Shown in pieces: positions 51,738-59,693 of a stretch of 64,000 nucleotides of DNA; position 1 is the first letter of the stretch, and the number at the start of each line of letters is the position of its first letter. Made by a program: the position numbers and the translations under genes. Below the pieces are notes generated by a model, which ran no database searches, was not told the origin of the DNA, and was given only the letters and a program-made list of their open reading frames with translations. Origin of the DNA: Pseudomonas putida S13.1.2 (GTDB lineage Bacteria; Pseudomonadota; Gammaproteobacteria; Pseudomonadales; Pseudomonadaceae); NCBI RefSeq assembly GCF_000498395.2, contig NZ_CP010979.1, positions 5,738,501-5,802,500 on the forward strand, written 5' to 3'.

Positions 51738-51863
51738 GGGACCGCTGTGCGGTCCATCGCCGGCAAGCCAGCTCCTACAGGTATTGCGCAACCGCGAACA
51801 CGGCGCGGCCCCTGTGGGAGCTGGCTTGCCGGCGATGGAGCGCGCAGCGGTCCCGGCGATCCC
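51738..51863. repeat. REP pair between LysR and efflux genes
   Basis: Outer arms CCGGGACCGCTGTGCGGTCC and GCGCAGCGGTCCCGG around CATCGCCGGCAAGCCAGCTC and its inverse. It lies in the space between divergent genes, where promoters are expected, so it may insulate or modulate them. Nothing else is recognised in 51611-51914. Confidence 0.88.
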
Positions 51864-51914
51864 CGCAGGTTAAAGGCACTTCAAACCAGCCAGCTCAGCT
51901 TCCGGAGCCCCATC

Positions 51915-53456
51915 ATGCCCTCTGCACGGTTCACCCTGCTCACAGCCTCCCTGGTCTGCGCCCTGATCATTCTCGACACCAACATCGTCGCGGTCAGCCT
52001 GCCCAGCATCGCCCGCGACCTGTCCGGCTCGTTCGCCGATATCGAATGGGTGGTCAGCGCCTACCTGCTGGCCTTCGCCGCCTGCCTGTTGCCCGCCGGC
52101 AGCCTGGCCGACCGTTTTGGCCGGCGGCGCATGCTGCTGCTCGGCCTGGTGCTGTTCGGTTTGGCCTCGCTGGCGTGTGGTGCCGCGCCGAACCTGCTGT
52201 TCCTTGACCTGGCCAGGGCCGCAAAGGGTGTGGGGGCTGCGTTGTTATTGACCTCGGCGCTGGCCGCGATCGGCAACCGCTTTCATGAGCCGCAAGAGCG
52301 CATGCGCGCCTGGGCCTTCTGGGGTGCCTGCATGGGCGCCACCATCACCTTTGCGCCGCTGTTAGGCGGGATAATCGCCAGCACCCTGGGTTGGCGCTGG
52401 ATCTTCTACATCAACCTGCCGCTGGTAGCGCTGCTTGCAGTGATGGTGATGCGCAGTGTCGAGGAATCCCGCGACAGTGCCGCAGCCCGGCTCGACCCAT
52501 GGGGCAGCCTGACCTTCGCCGGCAGCCTGGGCTACCTGATCTGGGCGATGATCGATGCCAACCAGGTGGGCTGGGGCAGCGCGCAAACCCTTGGACGGCT
52601 GGTGATCAGCGCCTTCCTGTTCGGCCTGTTCGTGATGGTCGAGCGCAGCCAGGCACGGCCGATGATCGACCTGCGGCTAATGCGCAGCGGGCGTTTCGTC
52701 GGCGCCCTGCTGGGCATGTTCGCGTACGCCGCTTGCGCCCAGGTGATGATGACTCTGCTACCGCTGTACCTGCAGAACGGCCTGCAGCTTTCGGCCCTGG
52801 CCGCTGGCGCAGGCATGTTGCCGTTCGCCATCGCCATGTTGGTGACGCCGCGCCTGGGCATGCGCCTGGCCACCCGCTTGAGTCCGGCGCAGGTGTTTGC
52901 GTTGGGCCTAGTACTGGTGGGGGTGGGCAACCTGCTGTGTGCCTGGGCCGCCGGGTTTGGCGGCTATGCAGCCTTTGCCCTGGCCAGCCTAGTGCTGGGG
53001 GCGGGTGCCGGGCTGCTAAATGGCGACACCCAGAAAAACATCATGGCGTGTGTGCCACGCCAGCGTACCGGGATGGCTTCCGGGTTGAGTACAACTACGC
53101 GCTTCGGGGCCATCGTCCTGGCTATCGGTTTACTGGGTGGCGTACTGGCCGCCCGCAGCGGGCAATTGCTTCACGAAGCCCTGGTTGCCGTAGCGCCATC
53201 GCAAGTGGGCCAGGTTGCTGCGATGGCCACGCGGGTAGCGGCGGGCGACCTGCAGGCGGCCCTGGCGCTGCTTGATCCGGGCTTGCGTGAAGCGGTGGCA
53301 CCCTTGGCCCGCCAGGCGTTCATGGGTGGCTTCGAGGCCGTGTTGCAGGTTGCGGGCGTTGCAGCGCTGGTGTTCGCGGTGGTGGTCGGCGTGCTGCTGA
53401 GCCGCCCGCTGCCCGCTACGCAGGAAACGCTACTGGGGCAAAGCCAACCCCTGTAA
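51915..53456 (+). CDS. DHA2-family (14-helix) MFS drug efflux transporter
   Basis: A 513-residue major facilitator with 14 predicted helices, the EmrB/QacA layout. The start FTLLTASLVCALIILDTNIV, motif PSIARDLSGSFADIEWVVSA, and the motif A loop GSLADRFGRRRMLLLG are all typical. ASTLGWRWIFYINLPLVALL marks the DHA2 family. The ATG at 51915 is used; in-frame sequence back to 51708 reads through a REP and is not coding. No membrane-fusion partner is adjacent. It is probably regulated by the divergent LysR protein. Confidence 0.87.
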   Translation: MPSARFTLLTASLVCALIILDTNIVAVSLPSIARDLSGSFADIEWVVSAYLLAFAACLLPAGSLADRFGRRRMLLLGLVLFGLASLACGAAPNLLFLDLARAAKGVGAALLLTSALAAIGNRFHEPQERMRAWAFWGACMGATITFAPLLGGIIASTLGWRWIFYINLPLVALLAVMVMRSVEESRDSAAARLDPWGSLTFAGSLGYLIWAMIDANQVGWGSAQTLGRLVISAFLFGLFVMVERSQARPMIDLRLMRSGRFVGALLGMFAYAACAQVMMTLLPLYLQNGLQLSALAAGAGMLPFAIAMLVTPRLGMRLATRLSPAQVFALGLVLVGVGNLLCAWAAGFGGYAAFALASLVLGAGAGLLNGDTQKNIMACVPRQRTGMASGLSTTTRFGAIVLAIGLLGGVLAARSGQLLHEALVAVAPSQVGQVAAMATRVAAGDLQAALALLDPGLREAVAPLARQAFMGGFEAVLQVAGVAALVFAVVVGVLLSRPLPATQETLLGQSQPL

Positions 53457-53645
53457 AAGGCATGTATCCACACCGGCAAAACCGCGTTGAAACCGCACTC
53501 GGATGAGTAGGTAGCTGACCGCAGTTATTTCACCCTTGCGCGCAACTAATACAACCGGAAAATGTCATTTCACTGCGCGCCAGCAATGGCGCGTGGATGA
53601 GGCTGGCGCTGGCCAGTAAAACTATGCCGAGGCAAGGAGCTTCCC

Positions 53646-54131
53646 GTGCACAACGACGACTATTCCGACCAGCTATCAATCCCGGCGGACCAACTACCGC
53701 CAGGCGTTTTCCCGCCGATGCCGGGCTACACCATCGCCGACCTGCTTTATGTTGCTTACCAACCCACTGAAACGCTACTTGAAAAGCTCGATATCGACCC
53801 GGGCCTGATTCGCGAAACCAGCATCGCGTTTGCCAGCCATCTGTATCAGGCGCTGGAAAGAGACGATATCCAGTATCAGATCGCGACCTGGTACCAGAAG
53901 CCCTATGACCACCCTGAAATGCGTGTGCGCAGTGTGGAAATCATGGCTGAACAATTCGGGACCGTCACGTTAGAAGCTGTCGCTGACTCATTGAAGGGCT
54001 CACCGCTGGTGCAACTGGGTAAAGACTTCTATATGGAATACATCGAGCTGGCCGGTTATGCCATCAAGAACCACATCCTGAAGTTGAACGACCCCGACTT
54101 TGACCCGTTTGCGAACCGCGATAGTGAATAA
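53646..54131 (+). CDS. Conserved hypothetical cytoplasmic protein
   Basis: A 161-residue acidic protein that I do not recognise. It starts at a GTG with AGGAG 7 bases upstream. An N-terminal proline-rich segment (ADQLPPGVFPPMPGYTIADL) is followed by a mostly helical body with DLLYVAYQPTETLLEKLDI and VEIMAEQFGTVTLEAVADSL. There is no signal peptide or membrane segment. A stem-loop follows at 54141-54172. It lies alone between the efflux pump and the TonB receptor. Confidence 0.65.
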   Translation: MHNDDYSDQLSIPADQLPPGVFPPMPGYTIADLLYVAYQPTETLLEKLDIDPGLIRETSIAFASHLYQALERDDIQYQIATWYQKPYDHPEMRVRSVEIMAEQFGTVTLEAVADSLKGSPLVQLGKDFYMEYIELAGYAIKNHILKLNDPDFDPFANRDSE

Positions 54132-54140
54132 CGTTTAAGT

Positions 54141-54172
54141 GCTGGAGGCGCCCGCGATGTGGTGCCTCCAGC
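54141..54172. terminator. Stem-loop between the hypothetical gene and the TonB receptor
   Basis: Perfect 9-bp stem GCTGGAGGC (54141-54149) / GCCTCCAGC (54164-54172). No T tract follows on either strand, so it may stall or stabilise RNA rather than act as a full intrinsic terminator. Confidence 0.45.
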
Positions 54173-54183
54173 CACCCGAAAAA

Positions 54184-54209
54184 TAAATGAGGTGTTTTCT
54201 CATTCTCGT
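54184..54209 (+). promoter_or_regulatory. Possible iron-starvation ECF-sigma promoter of the TonB receptor gene
   Basis: TAAAT (54184-54188) and CGT (54207-54209), 18 bases apart, resemble the TAAAT/CGT boxes used by PvdS-like ECF sigma factors (usually spaced 16-17). Within it lies an AATGAG-N7-CTCATT inverted repeat. It is 61 bases before the receptor start. The off-length spacing makes this tentative. Confidence 0.25.
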
Positions 54210-54270
54210 TCGGCTTGTAGAGAAGGCCGGAATACAGGCCAGCCCGCCGACCCCTCTACGGAGCGAGAAA

Positions 54271-56664
54271 ATGAGTTTGACCCCGGTTTCACAGCGCCAT
54301 CCTTTGAGCCGTGCTGTGCACGCTGCTTTTCTGGGCCTGGTTGTCAGCAGCGCTGCGCTGCCTGCGTTTGCGCAAGCTGCTACCGCTGAGCGCAACAACC
54401 AGGTCCAGCAATGGAACATTCCTGGTGGCCCACTGGCGCCGGCGCTTGACCACTTTGCGCGCCAGGCCGGTATCAGCCTGTCCTTCGACGCACAGAGCGT
54501 AGCCAACCGCAACACGGCGGGCGTGCAGGGCGCGTTGGGCACGTCGGCTGCACTGTCGTCGTTGCTGCAGGGGACCGAGCTTCAAGCTGAGCAGCAAGGC
54601 CCGAGTGCTTACCTGGTGGTACCCCAGCCAAAGCCGGCCGGCCCGCTGGAACTGGGCGCGACCGAGGACTACCGCCTGGCGCCCGTCATCATCAACGCCA
54701 AGGTCAAGGCCAGTGCCGACGATGACACCAACTCGGTGGTTGCCAAGGAACTGTGGGTGGGCGGCAAGGTGGCGACCAGCATCCTCAACACGCCAGCTTC
54801 CGTGTCTGTGGTTACCAACAAGGAAATGCAGCAGCGCAGCGTCAGCACCACGGAAGAGGCGCTGCAATACACCCCAGGTGTGGTCAGCGACTTCTACGGC
54901 TCGGACGACCGCAACGACTACTTCCAGATCCGCGGCTTCCAAGCCACCACTTACCGTGACGGCCTGACCTTGAGCTCGATGCGTGGTGTGCGCGAAGACC
55001 CGTTCGCCTACGAGCGCATCGAAATTCTGCGTGGCGCCAACTCCACCCTGTTCGGCCCGGCAGACCCAGGCGGCTCGGTCAACTTCGTGACCAAGCAGCC
55101 GCGCTTCGAAAAATTTGGCCAGGGCTACGTGACCTATGGCTCCTATGACCATGCCGAAACCGGTATCGATGTAGGCGACGCCCTGAACGACGAACAAACG
55201 CTGGCCGGCCGCTTTACTGCCAAGATGCAGAACAGCGACCGTGAGTACGACCACTCGCAGGACGATAACCGGTTCGTGATGGGCGGCCTGACTTGGGCGC
55301 CTACCGACTTCACTTCGGCCACGGTGATCCTCGACTACCTGAAGACCAACAGCTCGCCAAACAGCGGTGGCTACCCACTGGACAAGGAATACGACCGCAG
55401 CGATTTCTACGGCGAGCCCGGCTACAACTTCCACGATGTCGAGCGCACCAGCCTCAGCGGCAACATCACCCACGACTTCGATAACGGCTTCACGCTGCGC
55501 GGCAACCTGCGCTACAGCGAGTTGAGCGATGACTTTGGCTATGTCTATCTGAGCGACAGCGCTTCGCGGGTGGGTACCACCCTACCGCGCTATGTATTCG
55601 GAACTGACAGCGATGCCGATCAGCTCAACGGCAACCTGATGCTGCAATACGATGCCCAGTTCGAGCACATCGACAGCAGCACCCTGGTGGGTGTGGAATA
55701 CCTCGACTCCACCACCAAACAGAGCTCCGTATACAGCCTGGCGCCCTCCATCGATATCGCCAACCCAGTGTTCACCGGCGTGCCGGGCGGCATCACGCCC
55801 TATACCCGCAAGAAGAACGACGCCACCACCAAGGCCGTGTTCCTGCAGCAGAACCTGTCCTTCTATGACCGCTTGATCGCTACAGCGGGTGTGCGTAATG
55901 ACTCCATGGACCTGTCCAGCACGGAGTACGTCGGCGGGGTGAGCAAGCAAAGCGACAACTTCTCTGAAACGTCCTACCGTGGCGCGCTGACTTACATCGT
56001 CAACGATGAAGTCTCCACTTATGTGAGCATGGTGGAATCGGTTTCGCCTCCGCAGGTTGGCGTCACCCCACAGACCGGCAGGCAGTACGAAGTGGGTGTG
56101 AAGTACTCGCCACTGGGCATGGATGCGTTGTTCTCTGCTGCCGTTTATGACCTGACCCAGGAAAACGTCACCATCGCCGTGGTGCTGCCGAGTGGCATCA
56201 TCGAGCAGCAGACGGTGGGCGAGTCACGTGCCCGTGGCCTGGACCTGGAAGCCAAGGCGCAAGTCACGCAAAACCTCAGCCTGATCGGTGCCTATTCCTA
56301 CATGGAAACCGAGGTGCTGCGCGGTGCGCTGTATGACGGCAGTTCGCTCAAGGGCAAGGAATTCACTGTGGCGCCGAAGCATACGGCTTCGCTGTGGAGC
56401 TACTACGACATTGCCAACACTGATGTGAGCGTTGGTCTGGGTGCCAGGTACGTTGGTGGCTATTACATGGATGCTGCCAACACCAAGAAAAGCGACGGCA
56501 CCACGCTGTTTGACGCGGCCTTGAACTACAAGATTGCCAAGGGGACTGACCTTGCGCTGAATGTCAGCAACCTGTTTGACGAGCAGCATGTGGTGGGGTC
56601 GGGGACGGCGAACTATTACAACCCGGGGCGTGAGGTTACGGCGAAGGTGAGTTACAGCTGGTAA
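54271..56664 (+). CDS. TonB-dependent siderophore receptor with N-terminal signalling (STN) domain
   Basis: A 797-residue outer-membrane receptor. The signal peptide ends at ALPAFAQA (~residue 36). The STN (secretin/TonB N-terminal) domain lies at ~45-125 (QWNIPGGPLAPALDHFARQA, FDAQSVANRNTAGVQGALG). The plug follows (~150-280) with VSVVTNKEMQQRSVSTTEEA and ERIEILRGANSTLFGPADPG, then a beta-barrel ending YNPGREVTAKVSYSW with the C-terminal aromatic. It probably takes up a ferric siderophore. STN domains signal to an anti-sigma factor, but no FecI/FecR-like pair is adjacent. The ATG at 54271 has GGAGCGAG upstream. Confidence 0.9.
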   Translation: MSLTPVSQRHPLSRAVHAAFLGLVVSSAALPAFAQAATAERNNQVQQWNIPGGPLAPALDHFARQAGISLSFDAQSVANRNTAGVQGALGTSAALSSLLQGTELQAEQQGPSAYLVVPQPKPAGPLELGATEDYRLAPVIINAKVKASADDDTNSVVAKELWVGGKVATSILNTPASVSVVTNKEMQQRSVSTTEEALQYTPGVVSDFYGSDDRNDYFQIRGFQATTYRDGLTLSSMRGVREDPFAYERIEILRGANSTLFGPADPGGSVNFVTKQPRFEKFGQGYVTYGSYDHAETGIDVGDALNDEQTLAGRFTAKMQNSDREYDHSQDDNRFVMGGLTWAPTDFTSATVILDYLKTNSSPNSGGYPLDKEYDRSDFYGEPGYNFHDVERTSLSGNITHDFDNGFTLRGNLRYSELSDDFGYVYLSDSASRVGTTLPRYVFGTDSDADQLNGNLMLQYDAQFEHIDSSTLVGVEYLDSTTKQSSVYSLAPSIDIANPVFTGVPGGITPYTRKKNDATTKAVFLQQNLSFYDRLIATAGVRNDSMDLSSTEYVGGVSKQSDNFSETSYRGALTYIVNDEVSTYVSMVESVSPPQVGVTPQTGRQYEVGVKYSPLGMDALFSAAVYDLTQENVTIAVVLPSGIIEQQTVGESRARGLDLEAKAQVTQNLSLIGAYSYMETEVLRGALYDGSSLKGKEFTVAPKHTASLWSYYDIANTDVSVGLGARYVGGYYMDAANTKKSDGTTLFDAALNYKIAKGTDLALNVSNLFDEQHVVGSGTANYYNPGREVTAKVSYSW

Positions 56665-56760
56665 TACGGCTAGGGGATGGCACGGGTTGCGCCCTGTTCA
56701 CGGGCAAACCCGTGGCCACAGGTGCGCAAATCCTGAAGCTTGCAAAGGCCCCGGTGTTTG

Positions 56761-57408
56761 TCAGGCGCCCAAATCGGCACTACTAAAACCGTTGCGCTGG
56801 TAAAAGCGCTCCAGCTCACGCGCCTCCGGCTCCCTGCCGGTGAAAATCTTCAGGTATTCGGGGATGTAGCGCATGCGCTGTGCCAACGGCTCCCGGGTTT
56901 TCATGCTGATGTAGCCGATTTGCGTAAGGTAGATCGACCGGGCGCGGGTAATCGCTGCATCGTCTTCAAAGCCGAAACGGTCAAACATCTGCCGCAATGC
57001 CTCGACGCGCTGCGCGTCTGCCTGGCCGATTTCCTGCGCCACTTCCGGTGACTGCAGCGCCCAGCTGCGCATGGCGAACTCGAATTGCGAGTCGAACAAT
57101 TCGCTGTTCAGCCAGCAGTCGAAGACGTTGAGAATTGCCTCCGTAATCGACTCGGCATAGGCCTGGGACTGGGTCACCAGGTTGAAGGTGTTCTTGTTTT
57201 TCCATTGCTCGATCAAGGCTACGAGCAAGGCATCGCGGTCTTCGAAAAACCAGTAGAAGCTGGTGCGCGACAAATTCAGTTTTTTTGCCAGCGGCATCAC
57301 GCGCACGGCATCGACACCTGACTCGGTCAGGCTTTCATAGGCCGCATTCAGCCAGCCTTCCAGTGAGCCTCGGCCTGCGGGTTCCGCCTTTGAGGTGGCG
57401 CCTTTCAT
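56761..57408 (-). CDS. TetR family transcriptional regulator
   Basis: A 215-residue regulator. The N-terminal helix-turn-helix (~residues 28-60) has DAVRVMPLAKKLNLSRTSFY and WFFEDRDALLVALIEQW, and a helical ligand domain follows. The ATG at 57408 is chosen because GGGAG lies 8 bases before it; an ATG two codons upstream (57414) sits too close. It is divergent from the flavin-oxidoreductase operon, and a symmetrical palindrome in the gap overlaps the operon promoter, so it most likely represses that operon. Confidence 0.86.
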   Translation of the reverse strand: MKGATSKAEPAGRGSLEGWLNAAYESLTESGVDAVRVMPLAKKLNLSRTSFYWFFEDRDALLVALIEQWKNKNTFNLVTQSQAYAESITEAILNVFDCWLNSELFDSQFEFAMRSWALQSPEVAQEIGQADAQRVEALRQMFDRFGFEDDAAITRARSIYLTQIGYISMKTREPLAQRMRYIPEYLKIFTGREPEARELERFYQRNGFSSADLGA

Positions 57409-57445
57409 GGGCATTTCTCCCTTTTCAATCTGCTATTTCTGGCAA

Positions 57446-57484
57446 CTGTACACCATCGTCAAGAGTGTTGACACCTGTGTACAG
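57446..57484. promoter_or_regulatory. Nested 39-bp palindrome, probable TetR operator
   Basis: CTGTACAC (57446-57453) and GTGTACAG (57477-57484) flank GTCAA-GAGTG-TTGAC (57458-57472). Both repeats share one centre, at 57465. The inner right arm overlaps the -35 box and the outer right arm lies in the spacer of the promoter at 57468-57497, ideal for repression. Confidence 0.7.
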
Positions 57485-57497
57485 AGGGGCCTATTGT
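57468..57497 (+). promoter_or_regulatory. Sigma-70 promoter of the demethylase operon
   Basis: TTGACA (57468-57473), 18-base spacer, TATTGT (57492-57497). It lies 33 bases before the start codon of the oxidoreductase gene and overlaps the palindromic operator. Confidence 0.7.
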
Positions 57498-57530
57498 CGG
57501 CTTGCCTGATGACCTGTTTGCGAGACCGAT

Positions 57531-59567
57531 ATGAAAAACGATCCGCTACTTCAGCCTTATCGCCTCAAGCATCTGACCCTGCGCAACCGCATCATCACCA
57601 CTTCCCACGAACCGGCTTACCCGGAAGACGGGATGCCGAAAAAACTCTACCGGGCCTACCACGTCGAGCGTGCCAAAGCCGGCGTAGCCATGACCATGAC
57701 CGCAGGCTCCGCCGCGATTTCCCGTGACAGCCCGCCCGTGTTCAACAACATTCTGGCCTACAAGGACGAAGTGGTCGGCTGGATGAAAGACCTGACCGAT
57801 GAGTGCCACGAACATGGCGCGGCGGTGATGATCCAGCTTACTCACCTGGGCCGGCGTACCCGCTGGGACAAAGGCGACTGGCTACCGGTGGTGTCGCCCT
57901 CCCACAATCAGGAACCCGCACACCGCGCCTTCCCCAAGCAGCTGGAACATTGGGACATCGACCGCATCATTGGCGACTACGCTGATGCCGCCGAACGCAT
58001 GAAGGCCGCCGGCCTGGATGGCATCGAGCTGCAAGCCTACGGCCACTTGATGGACCAGTTCTGGTCGCCCCTGACCAACGAACTGGAAGGGCCGTACGGC
58101 GGCTCGCTGCAAAACCGCCTGCGTTTCACCTTCGATGTGCTCACGGCCATTCGCAAACGCGTGGGCCCCGAATTTATTGTCGGCATCCGCTACACCGGGG
58201 ACGAAGTGCTTGCCGGTGGTCTGCAAAAAGAGGAGGGCTTGCAGATCTCTCAACTGTTGAAAGACAGCGGCATGATCGACTTCCTTAATGTGATCCGCGG
58301 CAACATCGCCACCGACGCCGGGCTGACCGACATCATCCCGATCCAGGGCATGCGCAATGCGCCGCACCTGGACTTTGCCGGTGAAATCAGGGCGCTGACC
58401 GGCTTCCCGACCTTCCATGCAGCGAAGATTCCCGACGTGGCCACGGCGCGTCATGCCATTGCCTCGGGGTTGGTTGACATGGTCGGCATGACCCGCGCGC
58501 ACATGACCGACCCGCACATCGTGCGCAAGATCATCGAAGGCCGTGAAGACGATATCCGCCCATGCGTGGGCGCCAACTATTGCCTGGACCGCATTTACAA
58601 CGCTGGCGCTGCCTATTGCATCCACAACGCCGCGACCGGGCGTGAAACCACCATGCCCCACGAAATACCCAAGGCTGTGCACAAGCGCAAAGTGGTAATT
58701 GTGGGCGCCGGCCCTGGTGGCCTGGAGGCGGCACGTGTGGCAGCAGAGCGCGGCCACGAGGTGGTGGTGTACGAGCTGGCGGACAAGCCCGGCGGGCAGA
58801 TTCGCCTGACCGCGCAGTCCGAGCGGCGCAAAGAAATGATCAGCATCATCGATTGGCGCATGGCGCAATGCGAGCGCCTTGGCGTGACGTTCCACTTCAA
58901 CACCTGGGCAGACACCGCGATTGTGCTTGATGAAAATGCCGACGTGGTTATCGTGGCCACCGGGGGCATGCCGCACACCGAAGTGCTGGCACACGGCAAC
59001 CAGTTTCTGGTTTCAAGCTGGGACATCATTTCTGGCGATGTGAAGCCTGGGCGCAATGTGCTGGTGTATGACGATGCGGGCGACCACGCCGGCCTGCAAG
59101 CCGCCGAATTCATAGCCCGCAGTGGTGCCAAGACCGAAATCATGACCCCCGACCGCTCGTTCGCACCAGAAGTCATGGGCATGAACCTGGTGCCCTACAT
59201 GCGCTCGTTGCAGCAACTGGACACCACCTTCACCGTCACCTACCGGCTCAAGGCGGTGGAGAAACAAGGCGACCAATTGCTGGCCACGATCGGCACCGAT
59301 TACAGCGACCTGACTAAAACGCGCCTGGTGGACCAGGTGGTGGTCAACCACGGCACCCGGCCGCTGGACGAGCTGTATTTCGAACTCAAACCCCTGGCCA
59401 GCAACGAAGGCGCCGTGGAGTACATGGACCTGATTGTCGGCAAGCCGCAAACCGTTGTCAGCAACCCCGAAGGGCGCTTCCAGTTGTTCCGCATTGGTGA
59501 TGCAGTGGCGTCGCGCAATACCCATGCGGCCATTTACGATGCCCTGCGGCTGGTCAAGGACCTGTAG
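57531..59567 (+). CDS. OYE-type FMN/FeS/FAD oxidoreductase, DgcA / N-methylproline demethylase-like
   Basis: A 678-residue member of the trimethylamine dehydrogenase/2,4-dienoyl-CoA reductase group. An FMN barrel (~1-340) has LTLRNRIITTSHEPAYPEDG and VMIQLTHLGRRTRWD. A cluster-binding loop has Cys345, Cys351 and Cys363 in PCVGANYCLDRIYNAGAAYC, with Ala348 where trimethylamine dehydrogenase has a fourth Cys. An FAD/NAD domain opens VVIVGAGPGGLEAARVAAE (~388-406). As I recall, the CVGA...YC pattern and DRIYNAG are typical of dimethylglycine (DgcA) and N-methylproline demethylases, so the likely reaction is oxidative N-demethylation of a small methylated amine. It is first in the operon. Confidence 0.82.
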   Translation: MKNDPLLQPYRLKHLTLRNRIITTSHEPAYPEDGMPKKLYRAYHVERAKAGVAMTMTAGSAAISRDSPPVFNNILAYKDEVVGWMKDLTDECHEHGAAVMIQLTHLGRRTRWDKGDWLPVVSPSHNQEPAHRAFPKQLEHWDIDRIIGDYADAAERMKAAGLDGIELQAYGHLMDQFWSPLTNELEGPYGGSLQNRLRFTFDVLTAIRKRVGPEFIVGIRYTGDEVLAGGLQKEEGLQISQLLKDSGMIDFLNVIRGNIATDAGLTDIIPIQGMRNAPHLDFAGEIRALTGFPTFHAAKIPDVATARHAIASGLVDMVGMTRAHMTDPHIVRKIIEGREDDIRPCVGANYCLDRIYNAGAAYCIHNAATGRETTMPHEIPKAVHKRKVVIVGAGPGGLEAARVAAERGHEVVVYELADKPGGQIRLTAQSERRKEMISIIDWRMAQCERLGVTFHFNTWADTAIVLDENADVVIVATGGMPHTEVLAHGNQFLVSSWDIISGDVKPGRNVLVYDDAGDHAGLQAAEFIARSGAKTEIMTPDRSFAPEVMGMNLVPYMRSLQQLDTTFTVTYRLKAVEKQGDQLLATIGTDYSDLTKTRLVDQVVVNHGTRPLDELYFELKPLASNEGAVEYMDLIVGKPQTVVSNPEGRFQLFRIGDAVASRNTHAAIYDALRLVKDL

Positions 59568-59654
59568 CTACCGTGTGTTGCCCACAACAATAAAGACAGC
59601 CGTCACCCGATTTAGAAACCTTAAGTTACTGCCCCGAAGTTTGGTCTGACTGAA

Positions 59655-59670
59655 TTTGATGAACATCAAA
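59655..59670. promoter_or_regulatory. Perfect 16-bp palindrome before the DddP-like gene
   Basis: TTTGATG-AA-CATCAAA lies 24 bases before the start codon in the 126-base gap after the oxidoreductase gene. It could be a second operator or an mRNA hairpin tuning the downstream genes. The AGGAGG-like ribosome site GGAGG follows it. Confidence 0.45.
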
Positions 59671-59693
59671 CTCTTCCCAGCGGAGGTTGTTGC

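Noticed and set aside
54184..54209. Fur box before the TonB receptor
   Set aside because: The AATGAG-N7-CTCATT repeat does not fit the GATAAT-type 19-bp consensus well enough to call.
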